In this document: positions 20,481 to 31,801 of the stretch, piece after piece | Layout: each line of letters starts with the position of its first letter | How positions within the stretch are numbered: position 1 is the first letter of the stretch | From: Leucocoprinus leucothites | Taxonomy: Eukaryota; Basidiomycota; Agaricomycetes; Agaricales; Agaricaceae | Reading direction: 5' to 3' | Assembly (NCBI GenBank): GCA_013368445.1 | Contig: JAACJO010000004.1 | Span: 1,178,001 to 1,242,000, forward strand | DNA length: 64,000 bases | Position numbers and translations under genes: made by a program | The notes under the pieces: generated by a model | What the model saw: the letters and a program-made list of their open reading frames with translations, nothing else | What the model was told of the DNA's origin: nothing | Database searches by the model: none

Positions 20481-23400
20481 TTAGAGTTGAATACCATTAA
20501 ATACTTCTTTGTATACTACATTTACCATCCTACCACTTTCCTGGGCAGCTTGAGGCAATACAACAAATGTCCTAGATACTGAAGTACATTGAGAGAGTGC
20601 TACATATAGCTGTCCATGTGAAAACACTGAAGTCTCCAGGTTAATTCCTACATTATTCACAGACTGTCCTTGAGACTTATTGATTGTCATTGCAAATGCA
20701 AGCCAGACTGGGAACTGCCAACGCTTCAGAGGAATTGGAAGTGACTCAGCATTTGGAGTCAACTCAATCCTTGGAATAAACACCTCCTTTCCAGAAAATT
20801 GCTGATCTCTACTGATGATACGACACTTGAGGACCCTTTGTTGTATCCCCAATACTACCATTCTTGTTCCATTACAGAGTCCTGCTTCTGGATCCAAGTT
20901 CCTGAGAAGCATTACAGGACAACCAATCTTAAGGCGAAGTTGAGAAGGAGGAAGCCCAGCAGCACTAAGCTGTTGAAGATACTCTGGGGGATACATCTGG
21001 TGCATGTCATTCTCTGCTGCAATTGAGTCCATGCTCATTAGCAGATGAGTTTCATTGGCTTCATTGGGCTTGTACTTCCCCAGGATGAGATCATTGAGAG
21101 TGTCCACTTCATCATTCCTAGAGCAGAGAATAGTGCGATCCAAGAACCAATCATCTTGCTTGGCTATGAGGTGATTGCCAATCTGAGGATAGAGCTTGGT
21201 AATGAGATCTTCAATGGTATCCACTATCATCTGCTAAGGGATTACCACTGTCTCATTGATATCAACAGTATTACCTGCTCCAATCTCTAGCAACCACTCT
21301 GCATGGTATCTATCCTCTGGAGAGTTCCCAAGTCGCATATTGGTTCGAAGATGGAAGATCCTGATATTTCTCCAAAGTCGACCACTCCTGCATATTGAAG
21401 CTGCAACAACCTCCTGTCGAGTTCCATTTGGAACTACAGGAAGTATCTGACAGTAGTCTCCTCCAAAGACCACAGTAATTCCAGCAAATGGTAATTCACT
21501 CTATTGATATATAGTAAGTAATATAGTCTTAGAAGTTAAAAAACCAATCTTACTGAAAGCAAGTCTTGAATACACCTATCAACTGACTCTACAGCAAACT
21601 TGTGCTGCATAGGAACTTCATCCCAAATAATGATTTTGGTATCCTTAATGACTTTAGCCATATTGTGATTGGATGTGATTTTGGCCAATGTAATCTCATC
21701 AGCAGGAATGGGAATTTTGAACATCCAATGTGCTGTCCTTCCTCCAACCAAAAGTAGAGCAGCAATGCCTGATGATGCAACACACAAGGCAATCTGCCCC
21801 CTCCTTCTAACCTCAGCTGCAATGGTGTTGCAGACCAAGGTCTTCCCACATCCACCTACACTGTGGATGAAAAAGATATGACCATGGTTGTGGTCAATAG
21901 AGTCCTTTACAGCATCAAAAACAGCCCTTCGCTCATCATTGAAGTTCTCCCTATTCTCATCTACTATCCTCTGCATATCCACTTGGTTATAAGCTATTTC
22001 AGCTGCATATTGAGGATTTACTGCAATGTATTCCCAGTTTTGTGTAGGAAGGGGCATAGGGGGGAAATCAGAGAGCCGTTTTCCATGATATGTGAGCTGT
22101 TTATCAATGAGATAGAGACCATAGTCAAATCAGTCATCATTAGGAATATTCTCCATGTCCTAGTACTGAGCAAACTCATGGTGGAGTTTGTGTTCAAGAT
22201 CATCACATATGCCTTCCCTAACTGCTTGCCAAAGCTCCTCAGGCTGAGTTGGTGGCCCAAAGATAAGGTTGACTGCAAACAAACTCCGACACATTTGACC
22301 TGGTTGAGCTGCAATAGCCTCTTGCAGACACCGTAACCACTCCCCATCATCTTGCAATAACCCCCAAGCCTGACATGCTTCCCTGAATGTTGGCCATACT
22401 GTTCTCTCTGGTCTCTCTCTTGGCCATGTACATAGATCCTCCCATCCTCTAGCTCCCTCAGCCACAGTCAAGAGCAGTTGAAGATAAAATTGCTCACCCT
22501 GAGATGGTGAAGCAAAATACATCCTCCCAATCACACGATGCCAACCCCTTCTAGGATGCCAAGACTTGGACCTCTGATCAAATGTATAACGTTCTGGGAA
22601 GTCTTGATAGAGAGTAGTGTGGCATCCAATGTCATCCTCCCAATTGGTATCATTGTAGTCAAACCAAACAGTAAGTGCAGTCTTGTCTATGTTTTGCCTC
22701 TGCATAACATCAGCTGCATCATTATCTTCTTGGAAGTGAACATAGTGCCAGTTAGGAAGGTGGACAGGAAGCCGTTAAATAGATGGGTTCTCTGCATGTA
22801 TGCCAAATTCAAAGAGATGCCAGATTGCTTCAGGAGGTAAAACATATTGAGCATCCAGGTACTCCTTGATTTCATCTCTTGGTTGCCTCCCCCCAGTGAC
22901 CTCCAGTGTAGTCCAATCAGGGCCCTTATAGATGTACTTAGCAAGATACTTGACTGGACCTTCATCAGCACAGACTTCCACATTGAGGTGGCAGTCAAAC
23001 TCCAGAAGTAGCTTTGGGCAGTAAGAAACAACCCATTGATTGTCCCAAGTCTTTGAGCCCTTCACAAAAGTGTGTCCATTGTTAGGCCTGGCATATTTGG
23101 CATACCCATTCTCACTCCAATCTGTCCTTCCTCGGAAGTCCTTTGGAAATCCTTTGCTACACTTTCCACCCTTCATACACTTTGCAGTAGGATTTTCAGC
23201 TCCACATGGACCATGCAACATATACTTGGTCACTTTGTTGTAGAGGACTGGATGAGTGTCTGGGTCAGGAAGCTGAGCAGAAATCATAGAGTCAATGTAG
23301 TTGGCATCCCGGATATGGTCTTCCCATATGAGATAGATGAGGAGATGAACATGAGGAAGACCACATTTTTGGAATTCAATTGTGTGAACCCTTGCTGCCA

Positions 23401-25740
23401 TACCACCAAAGAACCCTTCCTCAATCACCTTTATCAACCTGTTCTTCTTCTGCTCAAAGACTCTTGACACAATATCTGGTCGGTCCACAGCTGCCTGCCC
23501 CTCTAACAGGTTATCAGCAATTTCTGGCCATATAGGATTTGCAGTCATAGTGAGAAAGAGATCTGGTTTTCCAAACTTCCTGACAATGGCCATACAATCC
23601 TGGAAGAGCTGGTTCATTTGTCATGGACTTCCAATATGAGATAATGGCAGAATTCTTCTCTGGCCAAGAACTCTAAGACCCTCTTCTCCTTCCCTGTCCT
23701 CCCTTACAATATCCTCCCTATCCTCTCTTGCAATATCCTGAAGACCTTGGTAAACCTCAGCTCTCAGGGTCTTCTGGTTATTCCTGATCCAGTTGAGCTT
23801 GTTTTGTTCACAGAGAGCCTATACATCTACAACAGAAAAGTGGTGGTTGTGGGTCTCCCCTAATATGGAAACGGTAAGCATGGTAGCACCGCTCAGTCAC
23901 ATTCCCAGATCTTGCTTTAGCAGCATTTCGTCAACTCTCTTCCTCTCTACCCAAATCTTCCTCATCTCCAAGATCTCTCTCTCTTCTTCTCTTCAACCTT
24001 TCTCCTTCCAATGCCTCAAATATTTCTTGTTGTTCTGGAGTGAGGTGAATAGGAATTCTATGGTGCCAGCCATCTTCTCCATAAGGAAAAAGGAGGACAT
24101 AGTGGAGAGAAGAATATGAGGGATTTAATTGGCTAATCTGTTGAAGTCCTCCTCCATGTACTTGCAACACAATATCTTGTTCATCCCTTGCTTGATCAAC
24201 CCCAGCCTCTGGCACAATAACAGCAATCTCATTGGCAGTAGGAGCATTGTATACTCTCTGATCCTGCCAATGGTCAACATGCAGCCTAACAGTGAGACCC
24301 TCCTGTTCATGTTCTGGCTTGTCCCTTATGATCTCAAATGCCTGCTTATATACCCCAGTATAGAGATGTGTTCGAAGCAGCATCTCCTGTAGTTCTCCTA
24401 ACACTGCATCACTGAGGGCACTGCAATTGTCATCTGGACGATTGTTATCTGGGCAGTTATTATCTCTACAATATTGGAGTTGCTCCTCTGGCTCATAAAC
24501 ATAAATCTGAGCATATCTGGGATTCTCATTTTCAGGGTGGCAGAGAGTTCCCATGAGATGGTGAAGTTCACCCTGGATTTTGAAACTGTATGGGCCAGTA
24601 CCGCGGGTGACAGATTGGTCAATCTTGACTCCCACTGATGTCATGGCAAAGGTTGCATTGTAGCAGCAGATATCATCGAAAAATTCCTGTGACTCTGGCT
24701 GTATTCTCCTCATATACTGACTAAGTGTGTCGTTGTGGTCTAGTGGATGGAATGGTTGTAATGCAATTTGCCCTTGCAAACAACAAACGCCAAATAGGAT
24801 GTTATGGCAAGTTGATCTTGTCAGCTTCTCACTGTCAAAGTGGAGAGCCTGGCAATGTCCACAGATCACATTCATTGGGCCTAAGTACTGAGGAAGGCCA
24901 GGGCCCTCCTCTTGAACAATTGATTGAGCAGCAGGGGGAAGTGGTCAGTTGTGGGGAGGAGGTGGTGCCTCTTCATTCTGAAACAAATATTAGTAGATAT
25001 ATTAAATCTCTAAATTATATTCATACCTCTCTCTGATTCTCCTCTTGGTTCTCCTCTTGGTTCTCCTCATTTTCTTCCTCATTTTCTTCATACTTATATA
25101 TATATAAATATATTAGTAAATGCACTGAATGTCTAATCATATACATACCTCTCTCTGATTATCCTCATTTCTATTTCCATTTCTATAATTCTCAACATTT
25201 TGTTCCTAATTATATTTGAGTATTAACAAAAAATAATCAATTTAGCACTGACCTGAGGTGCCTGAGCCAAATTCTGTCCCATATGACAATCTAGTTCTTC
25301 ATCCTGAGCTTCATCAGGCCCATCAAAGTCTAGAGCATCTGGATCCTCAAGTCTCCATTGCTCTATTATTTGATTGATTGCTGCTAGACACTCTGGCTCA
25401 GCTTGCTCCTCAAGTCACTCTCATAACTCAATATGCTCTTGTGCAACTCTCTCTCATCTCACTCTTTCCTCTTCCAACAGCCTTTGATGTGCCTCTGCTA
25501 TCCTAATATTCTCTTCTCTTCTATACTGCTCCTCTTCCTCATGTTCCCTAATTAACCTCACCTCAGCCTCTCTTAGCCTTTGTACATGCTCTCTTTGTTC
25601 CTCCTCCCTTTCCTCAACTTCTCTTCTTAGCTGCTGCTCTAGCACAATCAACCTATTATTCTCTGGTAATGGTGCAGGATCTCCTCTACCCCTACCTCTG
25701 CCCCTACCCCTACCTCCTCTATAGTATAAAACAGGAGCAG
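20481..25740 (-). pseudogene. H1 RepHel: Helitron rolling-circle replicase/PIF1 helicase, multi-exon, with stops
   Basis: N-terminal RGRGRGRG and Glu/Arg-rich coiled coil (25720-25454), then short exons. Introns at 25206-25252, 25093-25148 and 24978-25026 are all phase 0 with GT/AG ends; a fourth lies at 21501-21553. Helitron N-domain: 24875-23931 (ICGHCQALH, FATS-like FAMTSVGV). Rep nuclease: GLPHVH near 23365 and KYLAKYIYKGPD near 22930, the His and two-Tyr motifs. PIF1 helicase: HSVGGCGKT near 21880, IIIWDEVPM near 21620, [14 protein letters not shown] near 21460, AMTINKSQGQS near 20680 and HGQLYVALSQ near 20590. Stops near 25450, 24948, 23621, 22774, 22158 and 22125, and a frameshift near 23830, make it dead. 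Confidence 0.88.
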
Positions 25741-27118
25741 GTGGTATATTCTGTGGGAGTGCATTTTCAAGTGGTCTATCCCAGCCTGCAGGTAATATAG
25801 TTGGTGGGGGAATTTGGGCAGGAGGAGCTGGGGGGTTAGGATGTGCTCTAGGTGCATTGAGATGAGGAGGGATATAGGGTTGAGGAATTTGAAGGGCCAG
25901 TACAGGTCCAAGATTAGGAGGCTGCCAAGGAGCAGGGGTAGGTGAGTTAGGATGTAAATGTGCTGGAAGTGGTGGTGGTCTCTCATTTGCAATATGTTCT
26001 CGGTGTGCCTCAGGACTTGTTATTTGGTGCTGTTCACACTCCTCAGCACGTCCAACTTGATGTTGTTGCTCAGGAGTAGTAGGAGAAGGGGGAGGATTCC
26101 TATAAGTAGTATTTCTTGTTATAGGCTCCTATGATACTAAAATCTGGATGTGACTTACATAGTAATAAAATCTGGAGTAGCTCTGCAAGATTGAAAATAG
26201 AAGCAAAGTAACCCAATATATAGCTACCAAGCCCACTTAGGCTGAATAAATGAGAAATCGGTGTTAGCAGCAGCAGTTGATAGTGGAGAGTGCCAAGGGC
26301 TAGCTAAACCCCTCTAGGATTTCTTGATGCACTAACCAATCTCCCTGCACACTGCAGACAGAAAGAGGCTCCAGAGGCAACCGGCAAACAACTCAATTGA
26401 TTGAGAAAGCCAGGGAATAGGAGCTTTACTGCCCTTCACCTTGATCTTCACTTTTTCCCCAAGTACACTCAGGAACCACACACTAAGCACACTCTCACTC
26501 TAGATTCATTATTAGCCAATAACAACACATATGTCACTAATTAATTACTCACTCTAGAGCTCAGGAGGAGCCTCAGTAGAAAAATCCAGAAAAGCGAAAT
26601 TGATAGTTGATGGACTAAATAGATATATATTAGACTTGGTTAATGCTTATCTTCAATAATCTCACTTTAGGGCCACTCAGAGCCTCAAACACCTCACAAA
26701 GCGAAATTTCTAGCTTAGAAACAGATGTACAGAGACAGAGAGATGGGGGAAGGAAGAATGGAGGCACACAGCCACCCAGCAGTCTCCAGCATGCATTATA
26801 AGGCCAAAAGTTGATGGGACACACAGCATCTGGCTGGGGATGCCACTTCATCAGTGACACTCCTGTGCTGAAATGCGAAAAAAGTGCCTATGCACTCAAA
26901 AGACGCCCACGCATGTGCAAAATGCTCACAAACATCAGTGACACTCCTGTGCTGAAACACGAAAAAAGTGCCCACGCACTCAAGAGATACCCATGCATGT
27001 GCAAAATGCTCACAAACACTGACATTATGGGACACCGAAGCTTACTAATTATGACTAAGCTTGACAAAATCTGAGTCAGCACCCATTTTTTCCCACATGA
27101 TTTCTGGTAATTTATTAA
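25741..27118 (-). other. H1 5' region, non-coding
   Basis: No supported gene apart from a possible Pro-rich upstream exon at 25760-25990 that I cannot fix. It would hold the H1 promoter and 5' terminus. An 84-bp duplication lies at 26851-27018. The end (27050-27118, minus) resembles the H2 5' region, sharing an AAGCTTAGTCA-type block. Confidence 0.55.
26851..27018. repeat. Two tandem copies of an 84-bp unit in H1
   Basis: Units at 26851-26934 and 26935-27018 begin TCAGTGACACTCCTGTGCTG and differ at only about ten positions, several of them C/T or G/A changes. No coding sense. Confidence 0.85.
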
Positions 27119-27147
27119 CGAGGTTGTTTTGCATGCCTTCGGCATGC
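27119..27147 (-). other. H2 3'-terminal hairpin and CTCG end
   Basis: Perfect 7-bp stem (GCATGCC/GGCATGC) with a 3-base loop at 27131-27147, then 12 bases to the CTCG terminus. This is the classic Helitron 3' structure, which signals termination of rolling-circle transfer. Confidence 0.8.
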
Positions 27148-27807
27148 TGTGAACCACAATGGTAAATCTGTGTTTCAAAGCACAATCTAATTCATAGTCA
27201 TACTCTATGAATATTGTTGTAAATACAACTTATTAGATTATCCTTGTAATTTATTCTGAGTTTGAATTCAGTCTATTGTTTCTATGGTATATAAATTTGT
27301 AGTCAGCATTTCTGTACTCCTCTTCTTTACACTCCAATACTACTATGCTCACTCTACATTGAGCTCTTTCAATACAACTCCTAAGTAAAACCACAATTGT
27401 CCACCCAGCATGGACTTTGCCCATGCCTTGAAAGGTTTCTCAAATATGTTACCAGACTTAGTAAATATTCTTGTACTTGAATTTTATCTTAGGTTTAGCA
27501 AACATTCTTTGTACTCTATTTTCTCTGCCTGGTATTCAACTCAGTTATGCATTCTGCATTCTATCTGATCTCTACTCTCCCTCACTCTTGTCCTCCTCAT
27601 CTAACACTCAGGTCACACAGTAGTTGAGGCTGAGATGTAAGTCAACTGTCAACAGCCAGATCAGCTATCCAGTTGATATCAGCACCTCCTACATCAATTA
27701 TTTCAGACATTGGAAGTTCAATAAATTCACCCTCAGCTCTTGACTTAGATATCTATATACTTTATAATCTGCACTCAACTTGAAACTCTGAGTTTGAGCT
27801 GATCTCC
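27148..27807. other. H2 interior, no gene seen
   Basis: AT-rich sequence without a supported ORF. The first 70 bases match the equivalent subterminal part of H1 (20437-20505), including AATGGTAAAT and the CAATCTAATT block. Confidence 0.6.
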
Positions 27808-28366
27808 TGTCACGAGCTGATCCTCAAGGACAGCTGACGGTTCGAATTTAGTATTATTTTCATGAACTCCTACCTGCTTTCACATATTGGTTACTTTGGT
27901 TTTTATCGGTCTTTCATCTTCGGACTTATTCTGACATCTTCCATGTTATTAATTCATACCACCTTGTCAAAATTTTCTGACAACCGTTTAATAGTAAATT
28001 TTATATCTTCTAGCCTTGTAAAATTTGTGGACTCCACTTTGATTATTTCTCCGTTTATTACTTTGTTTGTTTTCCTTATCTGATCCTATACTTCGCATCG
28101 TATATAAGTAGCACGACTTTGTACTTGGAATCCTCAGTCTAATAATCAACTTAGTGATATGCTACTTTCCTCTGCTCTCTGTTCGTCCTCTGCTCTCTTA
28201 TCTTGTCTGAAATCCGGGTCAAGCGTCAGTAGTCAGCACAACACATAAGTTGAGGCCACGACCCGCTTCCACATCCGACGATCGGTTTCTGCCTTACCTC
28301 TGTCCCACCTCTGTCCATCCTGTCCTAGATGTCGGCTTCCCATCCATAGTATTTGCGTGCTTAACA
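27808..28366 (+). repeat. Solo LTR, gypsy (same family as G3 LTR), 559 bp
   Basis: TGTCACGAGCTGATCC... to ...GTGCTTAACA, flanked by 5-bp duplications TCTCC (27803-27807, 28367-28371). It matches the G3 LTR along its length and contains a GTATATAAGTAG TATA box near 28101. It arose by LTR-LTR recombination of a full element that landed in H2. Confidence 0.92.
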
Positions 28367-28425
28367 TCTCCCTAGACTGAGTGAGGGACTTATATTCCAG
28401 CCAGAACTGTCAGCCAGGAGCAAGA

Positions 28426-29210
28426 TTCTCATGCTTGTTGCATATTTAAGCACCCATTCACACACAATATAAGTACATCTCAGCTATAATAGTTCTGCCA
28501 GTTTTGAGCCAGTTGACTGTAATGTATTTATTTAGCCTGAGTTGAGGCCAGCCTTCTCTGAGCCATCAGCTCTGGCTTTCCTGGACTCAGAAGCCACCTC
28601 AGGGCTGTAAGCTATGAGTTAGTGCCAGCCATGGCCTATCATCCAGATTCTTGCTCTTGTCACATAAATAAGTGCCTGTTCACATGCAGCATGCTCAGCT
28701 ATCCAGTTCTGAGCCAGTTTCCCATATAATATATTTATTTATTCTGGGCTGAGGACAGACTGGACATCCTTCTCTCAGCTATCAGCTCTGGATCTCCTGC
28801 ACTCCCCCAGAGCTCCCTACTATAAGGTAGTGCTAGCCATCATTCACATTCTTGCACTTGTCACCCATTTAAGCACCCATTTGTGTGCAACCTAAGTACA
28901 TCTCAGCTATGGTAGTTCTGCTAGTTCTCCATAATATAGTTATTCACCCCTCTCTCAGCTATCAGCTCTGGCTCTCCTGCACTTGGACCCCACCCCAGAG
29001 CTCCCAGCTATGAGCCAGGCATCATGTAGGCTCTCGCGCTTGTCGTACAATTAAGCGCCCGTTCACGCGCGCAATCCTAACACATCCCATCTCTCAGCCA
29101 GTTTCCCACGCCAAAACGCATATTTAAGCGCTGTAAAGCGCACACAATGCTCACCAGAGGCCAGCCAACACCTCCAGTAATGCCCATCAACAGCCATCAG
29201 CCAGTGATGA
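28426..29210. repeat. Four imperfect tandem units of about 180-220 bp in H2
   Basis: Units start near 28426, 28648, 28849 and 29031. Each carries a core of the type TTCTTGCRCTTGTCAC, then TTTAAGC and a CACCCATTCAC-like stretch, then CAGCTAT and a GCCAGTT-like tail. Spacings are about 222, 201 and 182. No ORF. The last unit keeps more CpG (TCTCGCGCTTGTCG), so it may be the least decayed. Confidence 0.75.
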
Positions 29211-29374
29211 TGGGGTTCCCACCCACCAACACAGAGCCACCATAATATAACGGCCCATCACTTTGTCATGATTAGTCAGTTCTGACAAATCCTGTGCTTT
29301 TCTTACCAATCCTGACTCAGTCTGACCAATTCTGACTAAGCTTACAAAAGTCGGAAATCACTCTCCAGTAATTA

Positions 29375-29586
29375 TGGTGGACCCTGGTTACCTCACTTCT
29401 AGCTTAGACCAATCAGACCCTCACTTAGACCAATTAGTCCCTTACTTAGACCAATCAAACCCTGCTAGACCTCCTGGACCATAGAAAGCTGGACCCCACC
29501 CTGCCTTCAGCAGCAGACCCCTGGCCTTTGGCCCTCCCCCCCTGACCCACCCCTCACTTAGAAATCACTCGCCAGTAATTTTTAGA
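29375..29586. repeat. H2 5' end with duplicated terminus and short repeats
   Basis: The terminal motif (minus: AATTACTGGCGAGTGATTT) at 29561-29580 recurs at 29352-29374 as AATTACTGGAGAGTGATTT. Between them, CTTAGACCAATCAGACCCT-like units occur three times (29403-29460). Confidence 0.7.
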
Positions 29587-31801
29587 TTCCTAATATTGTT
29601 TACATGGGGGGTGACTTCAACTGTCGCTCTCCTGAATGGGATCCCCTTGCTCCCCATCTCCCTCATTCCACCATAACTCTAATGGAGCTAGTGGATAGTT
29701 TCAATCTCACAAGGTCCACACCAACTATGATTTCTCCTACCCATTTCTCTTCCATCAAAGGACATGACAATTCAGTTATTGATCTCATTTTTTGTGCTAA
29801 CAATTCCACTTCCCATACCATTGATGCAAATTTGAGACTTCCCTTGGATCACACACCTTTGCTCATTGATCTCCTGATTCATCCAGATTATATTAACTAC
29901 AGAAAGCATATATTGCCTAAGGATAGCAATGAAGAGGCCACCTTTATTTCTCAGGTCTCAGAGCATCTGGCAGCTCTTGATTGTTCAAACATCCACTCCA
30001 CTTCTTGTCTGGATAATATTTCTGACTCCATTTCTCGTATATTTACTGATTCTTGGAATATGAACTCTAAAATTGTATGGATTACTAACCAGTCGAAAGA
30101 ATGGTGGATTCCCCACTGCTCTGAGACTTTACTTACTTACAGGAGAACCAAAGAACAAAAAGACTGGCAAGCATTTAGAGCAGCTACTTGAGCCACCAAA
30201 CCTTCCTTCTTTGACAAGTGTATTCATGAGATCACTTTGACTCACAAATAACCCTGGGATCTCATGGAGTGGGTCAAGCAATGAAAACTCCCTGCCATTG
30301 AGGGCATTTGATATCAAGGACACCCTTGTAATGACCTCCCTGACTTGTGGAACACACTCCACTCATCATATAATTCTGCATCAGGTTGACCAGTAAGCCC
30401 TCACATCCTCAATGAAATGAGAACTATCCCTACTTGTTCTTGGGTGGACTTTTCTGCTCTGGAACTTACCAAATCTCTCTCATCTTGTGCTAACTCCTCA
30501 GCACCTGGACCTGATCATATTTCCTGGAGACACTTAAAGTCCATAGTCACCCATAACAACTATCTCAGGAACATCATCCTCATTGCAAATGTGTGTATAT
30601 GCCTCTCTCATTGGCCAAGTCATTTCAAGGACTTGGTCTCCATTATCATTCCCAAGCCAAATAAACTGGCCTATGATACACCTAAAGCATTTTGACCTAT
30701 TGTCCTACTAAACACTTTAGGAAAACTTATCAAAAAAATGATTGTGTGCTGCATGCAATTTGAAGTAGTCTCAACAGGAGCTCTCCACCCTAATCAAATG
30801 GGAGGGGTCATCCAATGCTCTACTGAGGATGCAGGTGTATTCCTCACACATGTCATTTGAGCTGGGTGGGCCAAAGGTAATGGTTACTAGCATCTATACA
30901 TTTGATATCACCCAATTTTTTCCCTCTCTAAACCACAACATCCTTACTGACATCTTATGGCATCAGGGGTTCACCCCTGAACTTGTAGAATTCTTCTCTC
31001 ACTACCTCATAGGACGATCCACACAATTCTTTTTTTTTTTTAATCAATGAATTTATATAGCGGTGGTCGATCACAGTCCGCTTTCAACTAAATAGTACAA
31101 ACAGATGGTACACTACAGCAAGCTGGGGTACATGAAGCGGTCAAAGACCACTTAAGACAAAGACTATACACGATTAGTCCAGCAAAATAGAGAAGACTCG
31201 AAAGCGAGACTATAGAACGAGGTGTCATACACAGAGATCGGACTCAAAAGAAAATAGAAGAGAGGAGATGAAAGAGTATAGTTCACCTTCATTTGGTTCA
31301 GCGGGCACAGGAGCTTGAGGCGGCAGTGGACACATGTCATGATTGGTGAAGGAAAAAGTAGCTGGGTTCTCTTTCAAGAACTTGACAAGGAACTTGTATT
31401 GAGGGAAGGCGCATTGCACCCATTGAGTGCAGATGGGATATAGAGGGCAATAGCACAAAATGTGATGTTGTGATTCAATCCACACAATTCATGTGGAATA
31501 CCTTTATGTCTGATGCCCATAATGCAGATGTTGGCACAAGGCAAGGTTCAGCTTTATCCCCCATTCTCTCAGTGCTATATTTAGTGCCTCTCATGCTTAT
31601 GTTCGATCAGTGAGCTTGTCTTCAATCCATTCCCTCATCCCTCTTGTCCTTTGTTGATGACAGGCTTTGTATCTCACAAGTGAAGAACTACACTGACACT
31701 CTTTCTTCCCTCAAAGCAGCTTACTCTATCATCAACTCCATATGTACTGACCTTGGATTAGTCATTGAACATGAAAAACCTGAGGTCTTTCACTTCTCAC
31801 A
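29587..31801 (+). pseudogene. LINE-A copy A4, right part: endonuclease end and RT
   Basis: Endonuclease resumes with IVYMGGDFNCRSPEWD and LPLDHTPL (29604-30191). RT follows from 30417 (SSAPGPDHISWRHL, FDITQFFPSLNH) to a box reading FVDDR near 31660. Stops at 30189, around 30247-30310, 30690 and 30859 fit CGA-to-TGA and similar changes. A5 (31030-31477) interrupts it between two copies of ATCCACACAATTC. It ends at 31801, where the A6 tail begins. Confidence 0.88.
31030..31477 (-). mobile_element. LINE-A copy A5, 5'-truncated, in A4
   Basis: Poly-T at 31030-31040, then the inverted LINE-A 3' UTR and the ORF2 C-terminus (31225-31477, WIESQHHILCYCPLYP). Flanked by the 13-bp duplication ATCCACACAATTC (31017-31029, 31478-31490). 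A dead-on-arrival insertion of 448 bp. Confidence 0.93.

Larger units (their letters stand above)
20409..27118 (-). mobile_element. Helitron H1 (autonomous type, decayed)
   Basis: Read on the minus strand, the 5' end is TTAATAAATTACC (27118) and the 3' end is a GC-rich hairpin (20425-20435) followed by AAAGCAAAACTCA at 20409. The next host base is T. It encodes a Rep/PIF1 helicase protein. Helitrons insert between A and T without target duplication, and removing 20409-29586 restores the A4 endonuclease reading. The 5' start TT instead of TC fits a C-to-T change. H1 abuts H2 with no base between. Confidence 0.82.
27119..29586 (-). mobile_element. Helitron H2, non-autonomous, 2.47 kb
   Basis: On the minus strand it starts TCTAAAAATTACTGGCGAGT at 29586, after host base A, and ends CAAAACAACCTCG at 27119, joined directly to the H1 5' end. 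The 3' hairpin GCATGCC-GAA-GGCATGC lies at 27131-27147. It carries no Rep or helicase sequence. It contains a solo LTR, an array of about 200-bp units and short repeats. Both termini resemble H1, so H1-type protein probably moved it. Confidence 0.8.

Noticed and set aside
20799..21450. Plus-strand ORFs opposite the Helitron helicase
   Set aside because: They are shadows of the PIF1 motifs on the minus strand; no family match on the plus strand.
25454..25992. Two separate small genes (65 and 114 aa)
   Set aside because: The 65-aa frame is the coiled-coil exon of RepHel. The 114-aa frame is out of phase with it and is low-complexity sequence.
28426..29210. CRISPR array
   Set aside because: Units are long, imperfect and tandem, without spacers of even length, in a eukaryotic transposon.
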